A DNA stretch of 64,000 bases. Origin: Azospirillum sp051124815 (lineage in GTDB: Bacteria; Pseudomonadota; Alphaproteobacteria; Azospirillales; Azospirillaceae). The stretch lies in contig NZ_CP118485.1 of the NCBI RefSeq assembly GCF_051124815.1, positions 1,116,001 through 1,180,000 of the forward strand, given 5' to 3'. Below the pieces are notes generated by a model. It made no database searches and was not told where the DNA came from. It saw only the letters and a list, made by a program, of their open reading frames with translations. Below, piece after piece: positions 25,917-34,207 of the stretch. The stretch's first letter is position 1. Each line of letters starts with the position of its first letter. A program made the translations under genes and the position numbers.

Positions 25917-26055
25917 GGTCCGTGAGAGAGAATGGGGCGGCGACGGGCGGGGGCCGCCGGGGGGCTCGTTCGGGTGGCGGATGCTAGTCCCCCGGCCGCC
26001 GGCCCGTCCAGGGTTGCTTCGGTGGAGTCGCGCGCTTTTTCCTGCGGCCTCCCGC

Positions 26056-28422
26056 CTATGCTGCCGCGGTCAGGATCTCGCGCAGCATCGGGGCGGATAC
26101 CGGCTTGTGGATCAGGCGGTGGCCGCTGCGCTGCACCTCGGCGATGCGGGCGGGGTCGGTGTCGCCGGTCAGCACCACGGCGGGGACGCGAACGCCGCAG
26201 ACGCCGTAGATGTCGCGGATCGCCTCCACCCCCGTGCGGCCTTCGCGCAGGCGATAATCGGCGACGATCATCGCCGGCTGCCGGCCGAGATTCAGCAGCG
26301 ACGCGATCGCCTCGTCGGCCGACACGGCGGCGACCACCTCGTATCCCCATTCCTCCAGCATCGCCCGCATGCTGAGCAGGATGATGGTGTCGTCGTCGAC
26401 GACGACGATCAGCCCCTTGGCGTCCGGCAGTTCGGCCGGGATGCGCACCGGCTTCGGGACCGGGCGCGGCACCGCCGCCGGCAGGTCGAGGAAGAAGCCG
26501 CTGCCACGGCCCGGCGTGGACCGCACCGCCACCCCATGCTCCAGCAGCCCGGCAAGCCGCCGCACGATGGCCAATCCCAGGCCAAGGCCCTTGCGCCGGT
26601 CGCGCTCCGGGTTGGCGAGCTGGGTGAATTCCTGAAAGATGTCCTCCGTCCGGTCGCCGGGGATGCCGATGCCCTGGTCGATCACCGCGAGCCGCAGAGA
26701 ACCGCCGCGGCGCAGACAGCCGACCAGGATGTCGCCACGCTCGGTGTAGCGGATGGCGTTCTCGATCAGGTTGCGCAGGATGCGCTCCAGCAGGGCGGGG
26801 TCGCTGCGGGTCCAGGCGGAGGTCGGGACATGGCGCAGCATCAGTCCCGATTCGGCGGCGCGGATGCCGTATTCCTCGGCCAACCGGTCCAGCAGGGGCC
26901 CGAGCGCGAAATCGGTGACGCTGGGCTTCACCACCCCGGCATCGAGCCGCGACACGTCCAGCAGGCTGTCCAGCATCACCCGCAGGCCGTTCAGCGAATC
27001 GGTCATGCTGGCAAGGAGCGGCGACGTGGGGTGGTTTTGCAGCTTGTCGGATAACGCGTGGGCGAAGAAGAACAGCGACTGCAGCGGCTGGCGCAGGTCG
27101 TGGCTGGCGGCGGCCAGGAACTTGGTCTTGGCGCGGTCGGCACGCTGGGCGTCGTCGCGGGCTTGAACCGCCTCGACCCTCGCCGCCTCCGCCTCGTCGC
27201 GGGCGCGCAGGATCGCATCCTCGGCGGCCTTGCGGGCGGTGATGTCGCGCATGATGCCGGTGTACATGCGCCGCCTGCCGACATGCCATTCGCCCACCGA
27301 CAGGTCGAGCGGGAAGGTGGAGCCGTCCTTGCGCAGCCCTTCCACCTCGCGGCCGATCCCGAGAATCCGCCGCTCTCCCGTCCGGTGGTAGCGGTCGAGA
27401 TAGCCGTCATGCGCGCTCCGGTACGGCTCCGGCATCAGCATGTTGACGTTGCGGCCGATCACCTCCTCGGCGCGGTAGCCGAAGGTCTTCTCCGCCGCAT
27501 GGTTGAAGGATTCGACCGTGCCCTGGTCGTCGATCAGGATGATCGGGTCGACCGCGGTATCGACGATGGCACGATAGCGCGCCTCCTGCTCCGCCGTCCG
27601 CTCCGCCTGCTGCCGGCGGTCCAGTAAGGACGACAGCATCGCCAGAGAGAGCAGAAGCAGTGTCCCCACCCCGGTCATGATCGCCAGCAGCGACGGGGAC
27701 AGCGCCATCCGCTGCCCGGTGGAGGCCATCGCATGGGCCGGCATGGCGGTGTATGTGCCCATGCCGTCAAGCGCGGTGGTGTTCACCACCGTCAGCGGCT
27801 CCATTCCGGCCGCGGCCATGCCGGTGTAGTGCATCGTCACCACGCCCAGGCCCAGCAGAACGGCGCCGGCGGCCCGCTGCAGCGGGCGCTGGGTCCGGAA
27901 GGCCAGCCACAAGGCCGCGGTGGAGGCGACGATGGCGACGGCGACCGAAACGGCTACCAGAACCACGTCGTAGGACAGTTCCATGTCCATTTGCATGCCC
28001 GCCATCCCCACATAATGCATGCTGACGATGCCGAGCCCGGTCAGCGTTCCCGCCACCGGCAGGGTGTAGCGGCGGGGGCGGTTGCGGGCTACGGCGAACA
28101 GCCCGGCTCCGGAAACGGCGACGGCCAGCACGAAAGACAAAGCGGTGAGCCCGGCGTCGTAGCTGATCGGTATGTCGCTGCGATAGGCGAGCATGCCGAT
28201 GAAATGCATCGACCATATCCCGGCCCCGAGGGCCAGCGCCGCACTCGTCAGCCGCCGGCCATCGCCCGGATCGCTGCCGGAGCCGTCGCGACGGTGATGC
28301 GCGATGGTGGGGCGGGCAGTGCCGTTGCCGGTGTGATGGGCGAGATCCAGCGCCACATAACCGCCGAACACGGCGATTACATACGAGAGCGCGACGAGGA
28401 GGGGATCGTAATTGCCGGGCAC
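26056..28422 (-). CDS. MHYT-PAS hybrid sensor histidine kinase with C-terminal receiver
   Basis: About 788 residues from GTG 28422, which gives MPGNYDPLLVALSYVIAVFG, the usual MHYT start; the frame is open to a TTG at 28491. The N-terminal membrane part has three MHYT-type motifs (SMHFIGM, SMHYVGM, TMHYTGM), proposed to bind copper and sense a diatomic gas or redox state. A PAS domain follows (AIVDTAVDPIILIDDQG), a coiled coil, HisKA with phospho-acceptor His in AASHDLRQPLQSL, HATPase (NAIRYTERGD, GLGLGLAIVRRLA) and a receiver with Asp in MIVADYRL. The receiver makes it a hybrid kinase needing an Hpt partner or acting by itself. It is divergent from a small membrane protein gene. Confidence 0.88.
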   Translation of the reverse strand: MPGNYDPLLVALSYVIAVFGGYVALDLAHHTGNGTARPTIAHHRRDGSGSDPGDGRRLTSAALALGAGIWSMHFIGMLAYRSDIPISYDAGLTALSFVLAVAVSGAGLFAVARNRPRRYTLPVAGTLTGLGIVSMHYVGMAGMQMDMELSYDVVLVAVSVAVAIVASTAALWLAFRTQRPLQRAAGAVLLGLGVVTMHYTGMAAAGMEPLTVVNTTALDGMGTYTAMPAHAMASTGQRMALSPSLLAIMTGVGTLLLLSLAMLSSLLDRRQQAERTAEQEARYRAIVDTAVDPIILIDDQGTVESFNHAAEKTFGYRAEEVIGRNVNMLMPEPYRSAHDGYLDRYHRTGERRILGIGREVEGLRKDGSTFPLDLSVGEWHVGRRRMYTGIMRDITARKAAEDAILRARDEAEAARVEAVQARDDAQRADRAKTKFLAAASHDLRQPLQSLFFFAHALSDKLQNHPTSPLLASMTDSLNGLRVMLDSLLDVSRLDAGVVKPSVTDFALGPLLDRLAEEYGIRAAESGLMLRHVPTSAWTRSDPALLERILRNLIENAIRYTERGDILVGCLRRGGSLRLAVIDQGIGIPGDRTEDIFQEFTQLANPERDRRKGLGLGLAIVRRLAGLLEHGVAVRSTPGRGSGFFLDLPAAVPRPVPKPVRIPAELPDAKGLIVVVDDDTIILLSMRAMLEEWGYEVVAAVSADEAIASLLNLGRQPAMIVADYRLREGRTGVEAIRDIYGVCGVRVPAVVLTGDTDPARIAEVQRSGHRLIHKPVSAPMLREILTAAA

Positions 28423-28580
28423 GGTGGGCTTTGCTGTTGTGGGACTACGTTCGGGGAAGGAGCAGACCTGATTGTGCGTGTACAGGAACAATTTGGGTGA
28501 AGGTGCCAGCCCCTTCCTGCAAACGAAAGGCTCGCCTTGGTGGTAGACAGGGACCTAGGACCTCCGTCGGGATATTTCAA

Positions 28581-29174
28581 ATGAACAGCAATTTCCCGCC
28601 CGGCCCCACACGCGGGGCAGACACGCGTATCGCTCCGCCGGGTCGGCCGAAGCAGCCGTGGCGGCTGTTGTCCCGGCTGCTGCGTCCGGTCGCGACACTG
28701 CTCGCGGTCGGATATTTCCTGTTGGATGCGCTGGCCTACTGGGTGGTGCGGCCGGTGGTCCGCCGAATTGCCCGGCTGCCGCTGTTCGGGCGGATCGGCC
28801 GCTGGGTCGCGGGTCTGGGGCCATACCCGTCGCTGATTCTCGTGCTGGTGCCGCTGGCGTTGCTGGAGCCGGCGAAGCCGGTCGGGGCATGGCTGTTCGC
28901 CACCGGACGCCCGATGGCCGGCGTTGCCGTGATCGTCGGGGCGGAACTGGTCAAGATCACGCTGGTGGAGCGGCTGTTCCACGTCGCCAAGCCGAAACTG
29001 CTGAACATCGGCTGGTTCGCCTGGGGCTATGTGCGGGTGACGGCCTGGCTCGCCTGGCTGAAGGAGACTGCCCCCGCCCGCGCCGCCCGCCGACTGCTGC
29101 ACGCCCTCCGCCTCTTTGGCCGCCGGGTCGGACGTCGGCTGTCGCTGATGATGCGGCGGATGGCACGGGGATGA
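28581..29174 (+). CDS. Hypothetical membrane protein
   Basis: 197 residues from ATG 28581. It has at least two hydrophobic segments (about 40-60, LLAVGYFLLDALAYWVV, and about 80-105, PSLILVLVPLALLEPAKP), then AGVAVIVGAELVKITLVERLF and a strongly basic Arg/Leu-rich tail. The length and the phrase LNIGWFAWGYVRVTAWLAWL suggest a conserved alphaproteobacterial inner-membrane family, but I cannot name a function. It is divergent from the MHYT kinase (about 160 bp between starts) and convergent with cobD, whose stop lies 4 bp away. Confidence 0.7.
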   Translation: MNSNFPPGPTRGADTRIAPPGRPKQPWRLLSRLLRPVATLLAVGYFLLDALAYWVVRPVVRRIARLPLFGRIGRWVAGLGPYPSLILVLVPLALLEPAKPVGAWLFATGRPMAGVAVIVGAELVKITLVERLFHVAKPKLLNIGWFAWGYVRVTAWLAWLKETAPARAARRLLHALRLFGRRVGRRLSLMMRRMARG

Positions 29175-29178
29175 CCGC

Positions 29179-30144
29179 CTATCCCAGCACCGCCAGCACC
29201 AATGTGGAGGCGATCAGCAGGGCGCAGGCGCGGCGGTAGAGCACCAGCGCCCGGCCGATATCGTCGGGGGTGGCGGCGGTGCGGCCGGGACCGAGCCAGA
29301 CATCCTCGATCCGGGTGGCGCCATAGACCCGTGGGCCGCCCAGCCGCAGATCGAGTGCGCCGGCCATCGCCGCCTCCGGCCAGCCGGCGTTCGGGGAGCA
29401 GTGGCGGTGGGCGTCCCGCCGGACCGATGCCCAGGCCTGCCCCGCGTCGGCCCCGCCGGTCATCCAGGCCGCTCCCACCAGCAGCAGGGCGGTCAGGCGC
29501 GATCCCGGCAGGTTGACCAGATCGTCGAGCCGCGCTGCCGCCCAGCCGAAGGCCTCATGGCGCGGGGTGCGGTGGCCGATCATGCTGTCCGCGGTGTTGA
29601 TCGCCTTGTAGAGCGCCAGTCCGGGCAGTCCGCCCACCAGAAGCCAGAAGGCAGGCGCCACCACCCCGTCGGAGAAATTCTCGGCGAGGCTTTCGATGGC
29701 GGCGCGTGCGACGGCGGGCTCGTCGAGCGTGGCCGGATTGCGGCCGACGATCATCGACACCGCCTTGCGCGCCCCCTCCAGCCCACCGCTGCGGAAACCC
29801 TTGGCAACGGCCGCCACATGGTCGTGCAGGCTGCGCTGGGCCAGCAGGGTGGAGGCCAGCACCGCCTCGACCAGCCAGCCGAAGGGCAGCAGCCGGCAGA
29901 CCCAGGCCACCGCCACGGCGACACCGCCCACCGTCAGCAGAAGCACCACAACGGCCAGCACGCCGAAGGCCTTGCGCCGGCCGAAGCCGTCGGTCTCATG
30001 GTTGAGCGCGAGGTCAAGCTGGGCGATAAGCGCTCCGATCCACACGACCGGGTGACGGATGCGGGCGTAGAGTGGATCGGGATAGCCCGCCACCGCTTCG
30101 ACGATGAGTGCGGTGGCGAGCAGGAAGGGATGCAGCAGCGGCAC
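29179..30144 (-). CDS. cobD: Adenosylcobinamide-phosphate synthase CobD/CbiB
   Basis: 321 residues from GTG 30144 (MPLLHPFLLATALIVEAVAG); no ATG fits. It is a polytopic membrane protein with ARIRHPVVWIGALI, GRNPATLDEPAVARAAIESLAENFSDGVVAP (recognisable parts GRNPATLDEP and ESLAENFSDG), ALYKAINTADSMIGH and NLPGSRLTALLL. The enzyme condenses adenosylcobyric acid with aminopropanol phosphate (or aminopropanol) in late cobalamin synthesis. The divergent cobC supplies that phosphate. Only about 70 bp separate the two starts, too little for a full cobalamin riboswitch. Confidence 0.92.
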   Translation of the reverse strand: MPLLHPFLLATALIVEAVAGYPDPLYARIRHPVVWIGALIAQLDLALNHETDGFGRRKAFGVLAVVVLLLTVGGVAVAVAWVCRLLPFGWLVEAVLASTLLAQRSLHDHVAAVAKGFRSGGLEGARKAVSMIVGRNPATLDEPAVARAAIESLAENFSDGVVAPAFWLLVGGLPGLALYKAINTADSMIGHRTPRHEAFGWAAARLDDLVNLPGSRLTALLLVGAAWMTGGADAGQAWASVRRDAHRHCSPNAGWPEAAMAGALDLRLGGPRVYGATRIEDVWLGPGRTAATPDDIGRALVLYRRACALLIASTLVLAVLG

Positions 30145-30213
30145 GGGCGGGACGTTCCAGGCAATGGGGCGGCGCGCTGGCCGCGCGTCGGTGAATGAGG
30201 AAGAGGCGCGATC

Positions 30214-31308
30214 ATGGCCGAAGACAGCCCGGTGACCAAGCCGTGCGTGGCGGAAGAAGGGCAGACGGGGCAGGAGGCACCGGCGGGCGGCACCCTGCTG
30301 CATGGCGGCGACCTGGACGGCGCACGCGCGGCATTTCCCGGCGCGCCCGAGCCGTGGGTCGACCTGTCCACCGGCATCAATCCCTGGCCCTACCCGCTGC
30401 CGCCGGTGCGGCCGGATGCCTGGAGCCGGCTGCCCGGCCGCGGCGAGGAGGCCGCGCTGCGCAGCGCCGCGGCGGCCTGCTATGGCGCGCCGTCGGCGGA
30501 TGTGGTGGCCGCGGCGTCGGGATCGCAGGCGCTGATCCAGTTGCTGCCGCGGCTGCGTGCGCCGGGCCGCGTCGCCGTCCTGGGGCCGACCTATGCTGAG
30601 CATGCGCGCTGCTGGGCGCTGGCCGGACATGACGTCCGGATGGTGGACGAGGCGGCAGAGGCCGACGTCCTGGTGATCGTCAGCCCCAACAACCCCGACG
30701 GCCGGCGCTGGCCCGCCGACCGGCTGCTGGAGCTTGCCGACGCGCAGCATGCCCGCGGCGGCTGGCTGGTGGTGGACGAGGCCTTCGCCGACATGCGGCC
30801 GGAGGACAGCCTCGCGGTGCATGCCGGCAAGCCGGGGCTGGTGATCCTGCGGTCCTTCGGCAAGTTCTTCGGGCTTGCGGGGCTGCGGCTGGGCATCGCG
30901 CTGGCGCCGGCCGGGCTGGCGACGGCGTTGCGCGAGGCCATCGGTCCCTGGGCGGTGTCGGGACCGGGGCTGGCCATTGCCACGGCGGCGCTGGGCGACC
31001 GTCAGTGGATCGAGGCGACCAGACGGCGGCTGGCGGCGGCGGCGGTGGAACTGGACCGCTTGCTGGAGGGGGCCGGTCTGCGCGTGGTCGGCGGGACAGA
31101 GCTGTACCGTCTCGTCGAGGATCGGCGGGCACCGGCGCTCTATCGCGCCCTGGGCGAGGCCGGGATCCTCGTGCGCCGATTCGAGCAGCGGCCGGACTGG
31201 CTGCGATTCGGGTTGCCGGGCACCGCCGGGGAGTGGCAGCGGCTTGGTGTCGCATTGGGCGTGGAAGGAAGCCGGGCACTGCAACCGCGTGAAACGTCAG
31301 CACCTTGA
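30214..31308 (+). CDS. cobC: Threonine-phosphate decarboxylase CobC
   Basis: 364 residues, a class I/II PLP aminotransferase fold. DLSTGINPWPYPLPP, ASGSQALIQLLP, IVSPNNPDGRRWP, VVDEAFADMRPEDSL and the PLP-lysine motif SFGKFFGLAGLRLG are typical of CobC/CobD-type L-threonine-O-3-phosphate decarboxylase. It produces (R)-1-amino-2-propanol phosphate for the cobalamin nucleotide loop. The N-terminal 25 residues are extra and low-complexity; a later start is possible. It is divergent from the adenosylcobinamide-phosphate synthase gene, so both serve the same pathway step. Confidence 0.92.
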   Translation: MAEDSPVTKPCVAEEGQTGQEAPAGGTLLHGGDLDGARAAFPGAPEPWVDLSTGINPWPYPLPPVRPDAWSRLPGRGEEAALRSAAAACYGAPSADVVAAASGSQALIQLLPRLRAPGRVAVLGPTYAEHARCWALAGHDVRMVDEAAEADVLVIVSPNNPDGRRWPADRLLELADAQHARGGWLVVDEAFADMRPEDSLAVHAGKPGLVILRSFGKFFGLAGLRLGIALAPAGLATALREAIGPWAVSGPGLAIATAALGDRQWIEATRRRLAAAAVELDRLLEGAGLRVVGGTELYRLVEDRRAPALYRALGEAGILVRRFEQRPDWLRFGLPGTAGEWQRLGVALGVEGSRALQPRETSAP

Positions 31309-31426
31309 ACAATCGGCGAAAATTTTATATACTCAACCGTTTTTAGAAATCCGGCCGTCACACTTCGACCCTGTCGGAAATCGCCGGCGTTGCGGGGACA
31401 TAAAATTCTATGAAACACTCTCGGCC

Positions 31427-33079
31427 ATGCCGGTTCCGGGTTGCATGGTGATGATGTCAGGCCGTGGTGTGGATGACGGGCGCGAAACCGCGTTTTCGGC
31501 CTTCGACCGCCTGCCGGTCGGGGTTTGCCTCGTCACGGCATCGGGGATCATCCACCGCGCAAATCCGGCCCTGCACGATCTGCTGGGCTGTGAGGCGGGC
31601 GGTCTCCCGGGCCGCAGCCTCTGCGAGTTCGCGCTGGACCATGGTGGCCCCGGCGGCGCCGCGCAGGAGCCGGGACAGGCGTTCCGAGTCTTGCGGAACG
31701 ATGGGTCCGCACGCTGGGTGACGGTCGCGGAAAGGCCGTGGGACAGCGTGGCGGACGGCGACGTCGGCATGCAGCGGCTGCTGACCGTGACGGACGTCGA
31801 TTCCCTGTACCGGCAGACCGGGGGTTCGAACGACGCCGCTGCCTGTGCCGAGTTGCCTGTGGTCGACGCTCTGCTGGAAGCTTCGCCGGTGCCGCTGTTC
31901 GTCAAGGATGCCGCCGGCCAGTACATTGCGGTCAATCATGCCTTTTCCCGGCTGACCGGCATCGCCCGCGCCGATATGCTGCGGCGGACCACATTCGCGC
32001 TCACCAATCCGGACATGGCCAGGGAGCATGCCGGCCACGACCGCGACCTGCTGGAGCATGACGGCAGCGTCCAGTACGAGGCGCCGATCTGTACGGCCGA
32101 AGGCGCGATGCGGATGGTCAATCTGACCAAGACCGCCTTCCACGACGGATCGGGCAAGCCGGCAGGCATCGTCGGCGCCATCCACGAACTGACCGAATCG
32201 CGCCCGAACGAGGAGCGGCTGGAGGCCATCCTCGAACAGAGTCCGATCGGCGTGTCGGTGTCCCGGCGCGACGACGGCCGGATCATCTTCGTCAACACCC
32301 GCTTCGCCGAACTGATCGGCCTGCCGCGTGAAAAGCTGATCGGCAGCCGGGCCCGCGACTATTACCTGGACAGCCACCAGCGCCTGCGCGTCCTGGAACG
32401 GCTGCGCGGCGGCGGCGGCGTCACCAATATGGAGGTCCAGTTCAAGCGGGCCGACGGCTCGCCCTTCTGGACGCTGTTCACGGTGAATCAGGCGGTGATC
32501 CAGGGCATGGCGGTGAATCTCGCCTGGATCTACGACTATACCGAGCGCCGCAGCATGGAAGAGGCGCTGCGCGACATGGCCTCGCGCGATCCGCTGACCG
32601 GCATCTACAACCGGCGCTCCTTCATGGACATGGCCCGCGCCCAACTGGCCCGCGCCCACCGGTTCCACGAGCCGCTGTCCGTCTTCGTCCTGGACGTCGA
32701 CCATTTCAAGCGCATCAACGACACGTTCGGCCATGCCACCGGCGACGACGCGTTGCGCATGGTGGCGGCCGGCTGTCAGGCGATCCTTCGGGAATACGAC
32801 ATTCTCGGCCGGCTGGGCGGGGAGGAGTTCGTGGTGGTCCTGCCCGGCGCGACCGCCGACGAGAGCCGCGTGGTGGCCGAACGGGTGCGCCGCCATCTGG
32901 CCCGCATGCCGATCGAGGCGACCGACGGCACCTTCCGCCTGACCGCGAGCATCGGCATCGCCGGACTGGAGGGTGCGACCGACACGCTGGAGCGGGCGAT
33001 CCACCGTGCCGATCTGGCGCTTTACCGGGCGAAGCACCTTGGCCGCAATCGGGTCGCGGTGTTCGAGCCGGGAATGTAG
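31427..33079 (+). CDS. PAS-PAS-PAS-GGDEF diguanylate cyclase
   Basis: About 550 residues from ATG 31427; ATGs at 31445 and 31451 are alternatives, and none has a good ribosome site. Three PAS-like domains: FDRLPVGVCLVTASGIIHRA, LLEASPVPLFVKDAAGQYIA and ILEQSPIGVSVSRRDDGRII, the last ending in a PAC-like IYDYTERRSMEEAL. The GGDEF domain shows DPLTGIYNRRSF, LDVDHFKRINDTFGH and the active-site loop RLGGEEF, so it should make cyclic di-GMP. The RxxD inhibitory site is not clear. No EAL domain and no membrane segment is present, suggesting a cytoplasmic sensor. It is convergent with the receiver-ATPase gene. Confidence 0.9.
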   Translation: MPVPGCMVMMSGRGVDDGRETAFSAFDRLPVGVCLVTASGIIHRANPALHDLLGCEAGGLPGRSLCEFALDHGGPGGAAQEPGQAFRVLRNDGSARWVTVAERPWDSVADGDVGMQRLLTVTDVDSLYRQTGGSNDAAACAELPVVDALLEASPVPLFVKDAAGQYIAVNHAFSRLTGIARADMLRRTTFALTNPDMAREHAGHDRDLLEHDGSVQYEAPICTAEGAMRMVNLTKTAFHDGSGKPAGIVGAIHELTESRPNEERLEAILEQSPIGVSVSRRDDGRIIFVNTRFAELIGLPREKLIGSRARDYYLDSHQRLRVLERLRGGGGVTNMEVQFKRADGSPFWTLFTVNQAVIQGMAVNLAWIYDYTERRSMEEALRDMASRDPLTGIYNRRSFMDMARAQLARAHRFHEPLSVFVLDVDHFKRINDTFGHATGDDALRMVAAGCQAILREYDILGRLGGEEFVVVLPGATADESRVVAERVRRHLARMPIEATDGTFRLTASIGIAGLEGATDTLERAIHRADLALYRAKHLGRNRVAVFEPGM

Positions 33080-33154
33080 GCCGCGCGACGGCGTCCGAAT
33101 TGCAATTGGCGGCAATGCCGCGGCTGCCGGCCGACGACCTGACGGGGCTGTGGA

Positions 33155-34075
33155 TCAGTCGGACAGGCCGTCCGGCGCCCGGTCCAGATTGACGATGCCG
33201 ACCACCCGGTTGCCGTTGCCGACATAGGTCAACTGGTCGAACCCGACCATGCGGGCCAGCGCGATGCCGCGGCCGTGGGTGGCGTTCGACTGGGAGGCAT
33301 CGACCGACAGGTAGCGGTTGAAGTCGAAACCCGTCCCCATGTCGGTCACGGTGAAGATCACGCGGCTGTCGCTGCGCTCCACATGCAGGGTGGCGTATTT
33401 GTCGCGATGCTCGGCCGAGGCGAGCCGCGCTTCGATCTCGCGCGCCAGCATGCCGCTGGCCTTCAGCCGGCCCTTCGCCTCGAACCCGATGCCGAGGTTG
33501 CCGTGCTCCACCGCGTTCACCAGGATCTCCGACAGGCCGAAGGTCAGGCTGTGGGCGGTGGCGGCGACGGATGACAGGGTGATGGCGAGATTCTGCGCCT
33601 CCTGCAGGGTGCGGAAGCGGAAACGCCCGTCGCGCAGCAGGGCGATGGCGTCGGAGCGCGAGCGCAGGTCGCCCTGCAGGCTCCTCAGCCGCCCGGTGGT
33701 CTCCTCCGCCGCACGGACGACGGAGCGCAGCAGCGCGCCGTCATAGGGCTTGATGAGGTAGTAGAAAACGCCGGCGCGGATGGCTGCCGCGATTTCAGAA
33801 CTGCTGTCGGAGATGGTCTGGACGATGACGGGGATGTCGGCCAGATGCGGTTCCTGCTTCATCCGTTCGTACAGTTCCAGCCCGTCGCCGTCGGCAAGCC
33901 GCCGGTCGAGCAGAACGACATGGATCGCCGACCCGCTGGCCGACAGGATGTCCCACGCCTGCGCCATGGTCTCGGCCTCCAGCGTGCGGTAGCCGATGCG
34001 GGAGAGATAGCCGGCGACGATGGCGCGGGTCATTTCCTCGTCATCGACGACCAGAGCGGTGACGGCATCGGCCAT
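33155..34075 (-). CDS. Response regulator with C-terminal RsbW-like ATPase domain
   Basis: 306 residues. The receiver (about 1-125) has the acidic pair VVDDEE, phospho-Asp in VVLLDRRLADGDG, and the Lys in YLIKPYDG. After a coiled linker there is a GHKL ATPase of the anti-sigma type: FGLSEILVNAVEHGNLGIG (N box), TVTDMGTGFDF and THGRGIALARMVGFD (ATP lid). This output module binds or phosphorylates STAS anti-anti-sigma partners in other systems, so a receiver controlling an RsbW-like kinase suggests partner switching. It lies 132 bp downstream of the hybrid kinase on the same strand, its likely phosphodonor. Confidence 0.87.
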   Translation of the reverse strand: MADAVTALVVDDEEMTRAIVAGYLSRIGYRTLEAETMAQAWDILSASGSAIHVVLLDRRLADGDGLELYERMKQEPHLADIPVIVQTISDSSSEIAAAIRAGVFYYLIKPYDGALLRSVVRAAEETTGRLRSLQGDLRSRSDAIALLRDGRFRFRTLQEAQNLAITLSSVAATAHSLTFGLSEILVNAVEHGNLGIGFEAKGRLKASGMLAREIEARLASAEHRDKYATLHVERSDSRVIFTVTDMGTGFDFNRYLSVDASQSNATHGRGIALARMVGFDQLTYVGNGNRVVGIVNLDRAPDGLSD

Positions 34076-34207
34076 GGTCGGCGTCTACTCCAACGGTTCG
34101 GGGAGCGGGGTCGGGAAATCCGCGGCATTTTACTGAAACTGACGCTACTGCACAATCACCGGCGGCACTGCGTCGCAGCAAGGGCGTCCGGCGACCAAGT
34201 CGGCGGT

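Noticed and set aside
30875..31426. In-frame upstream extension of the GGDEF gene into cobC
   Set aside because: The extension is a shifted reading of cobC, Arg/Trp-rich and unlike any PAS protein; starts after 31427 are sufficient.
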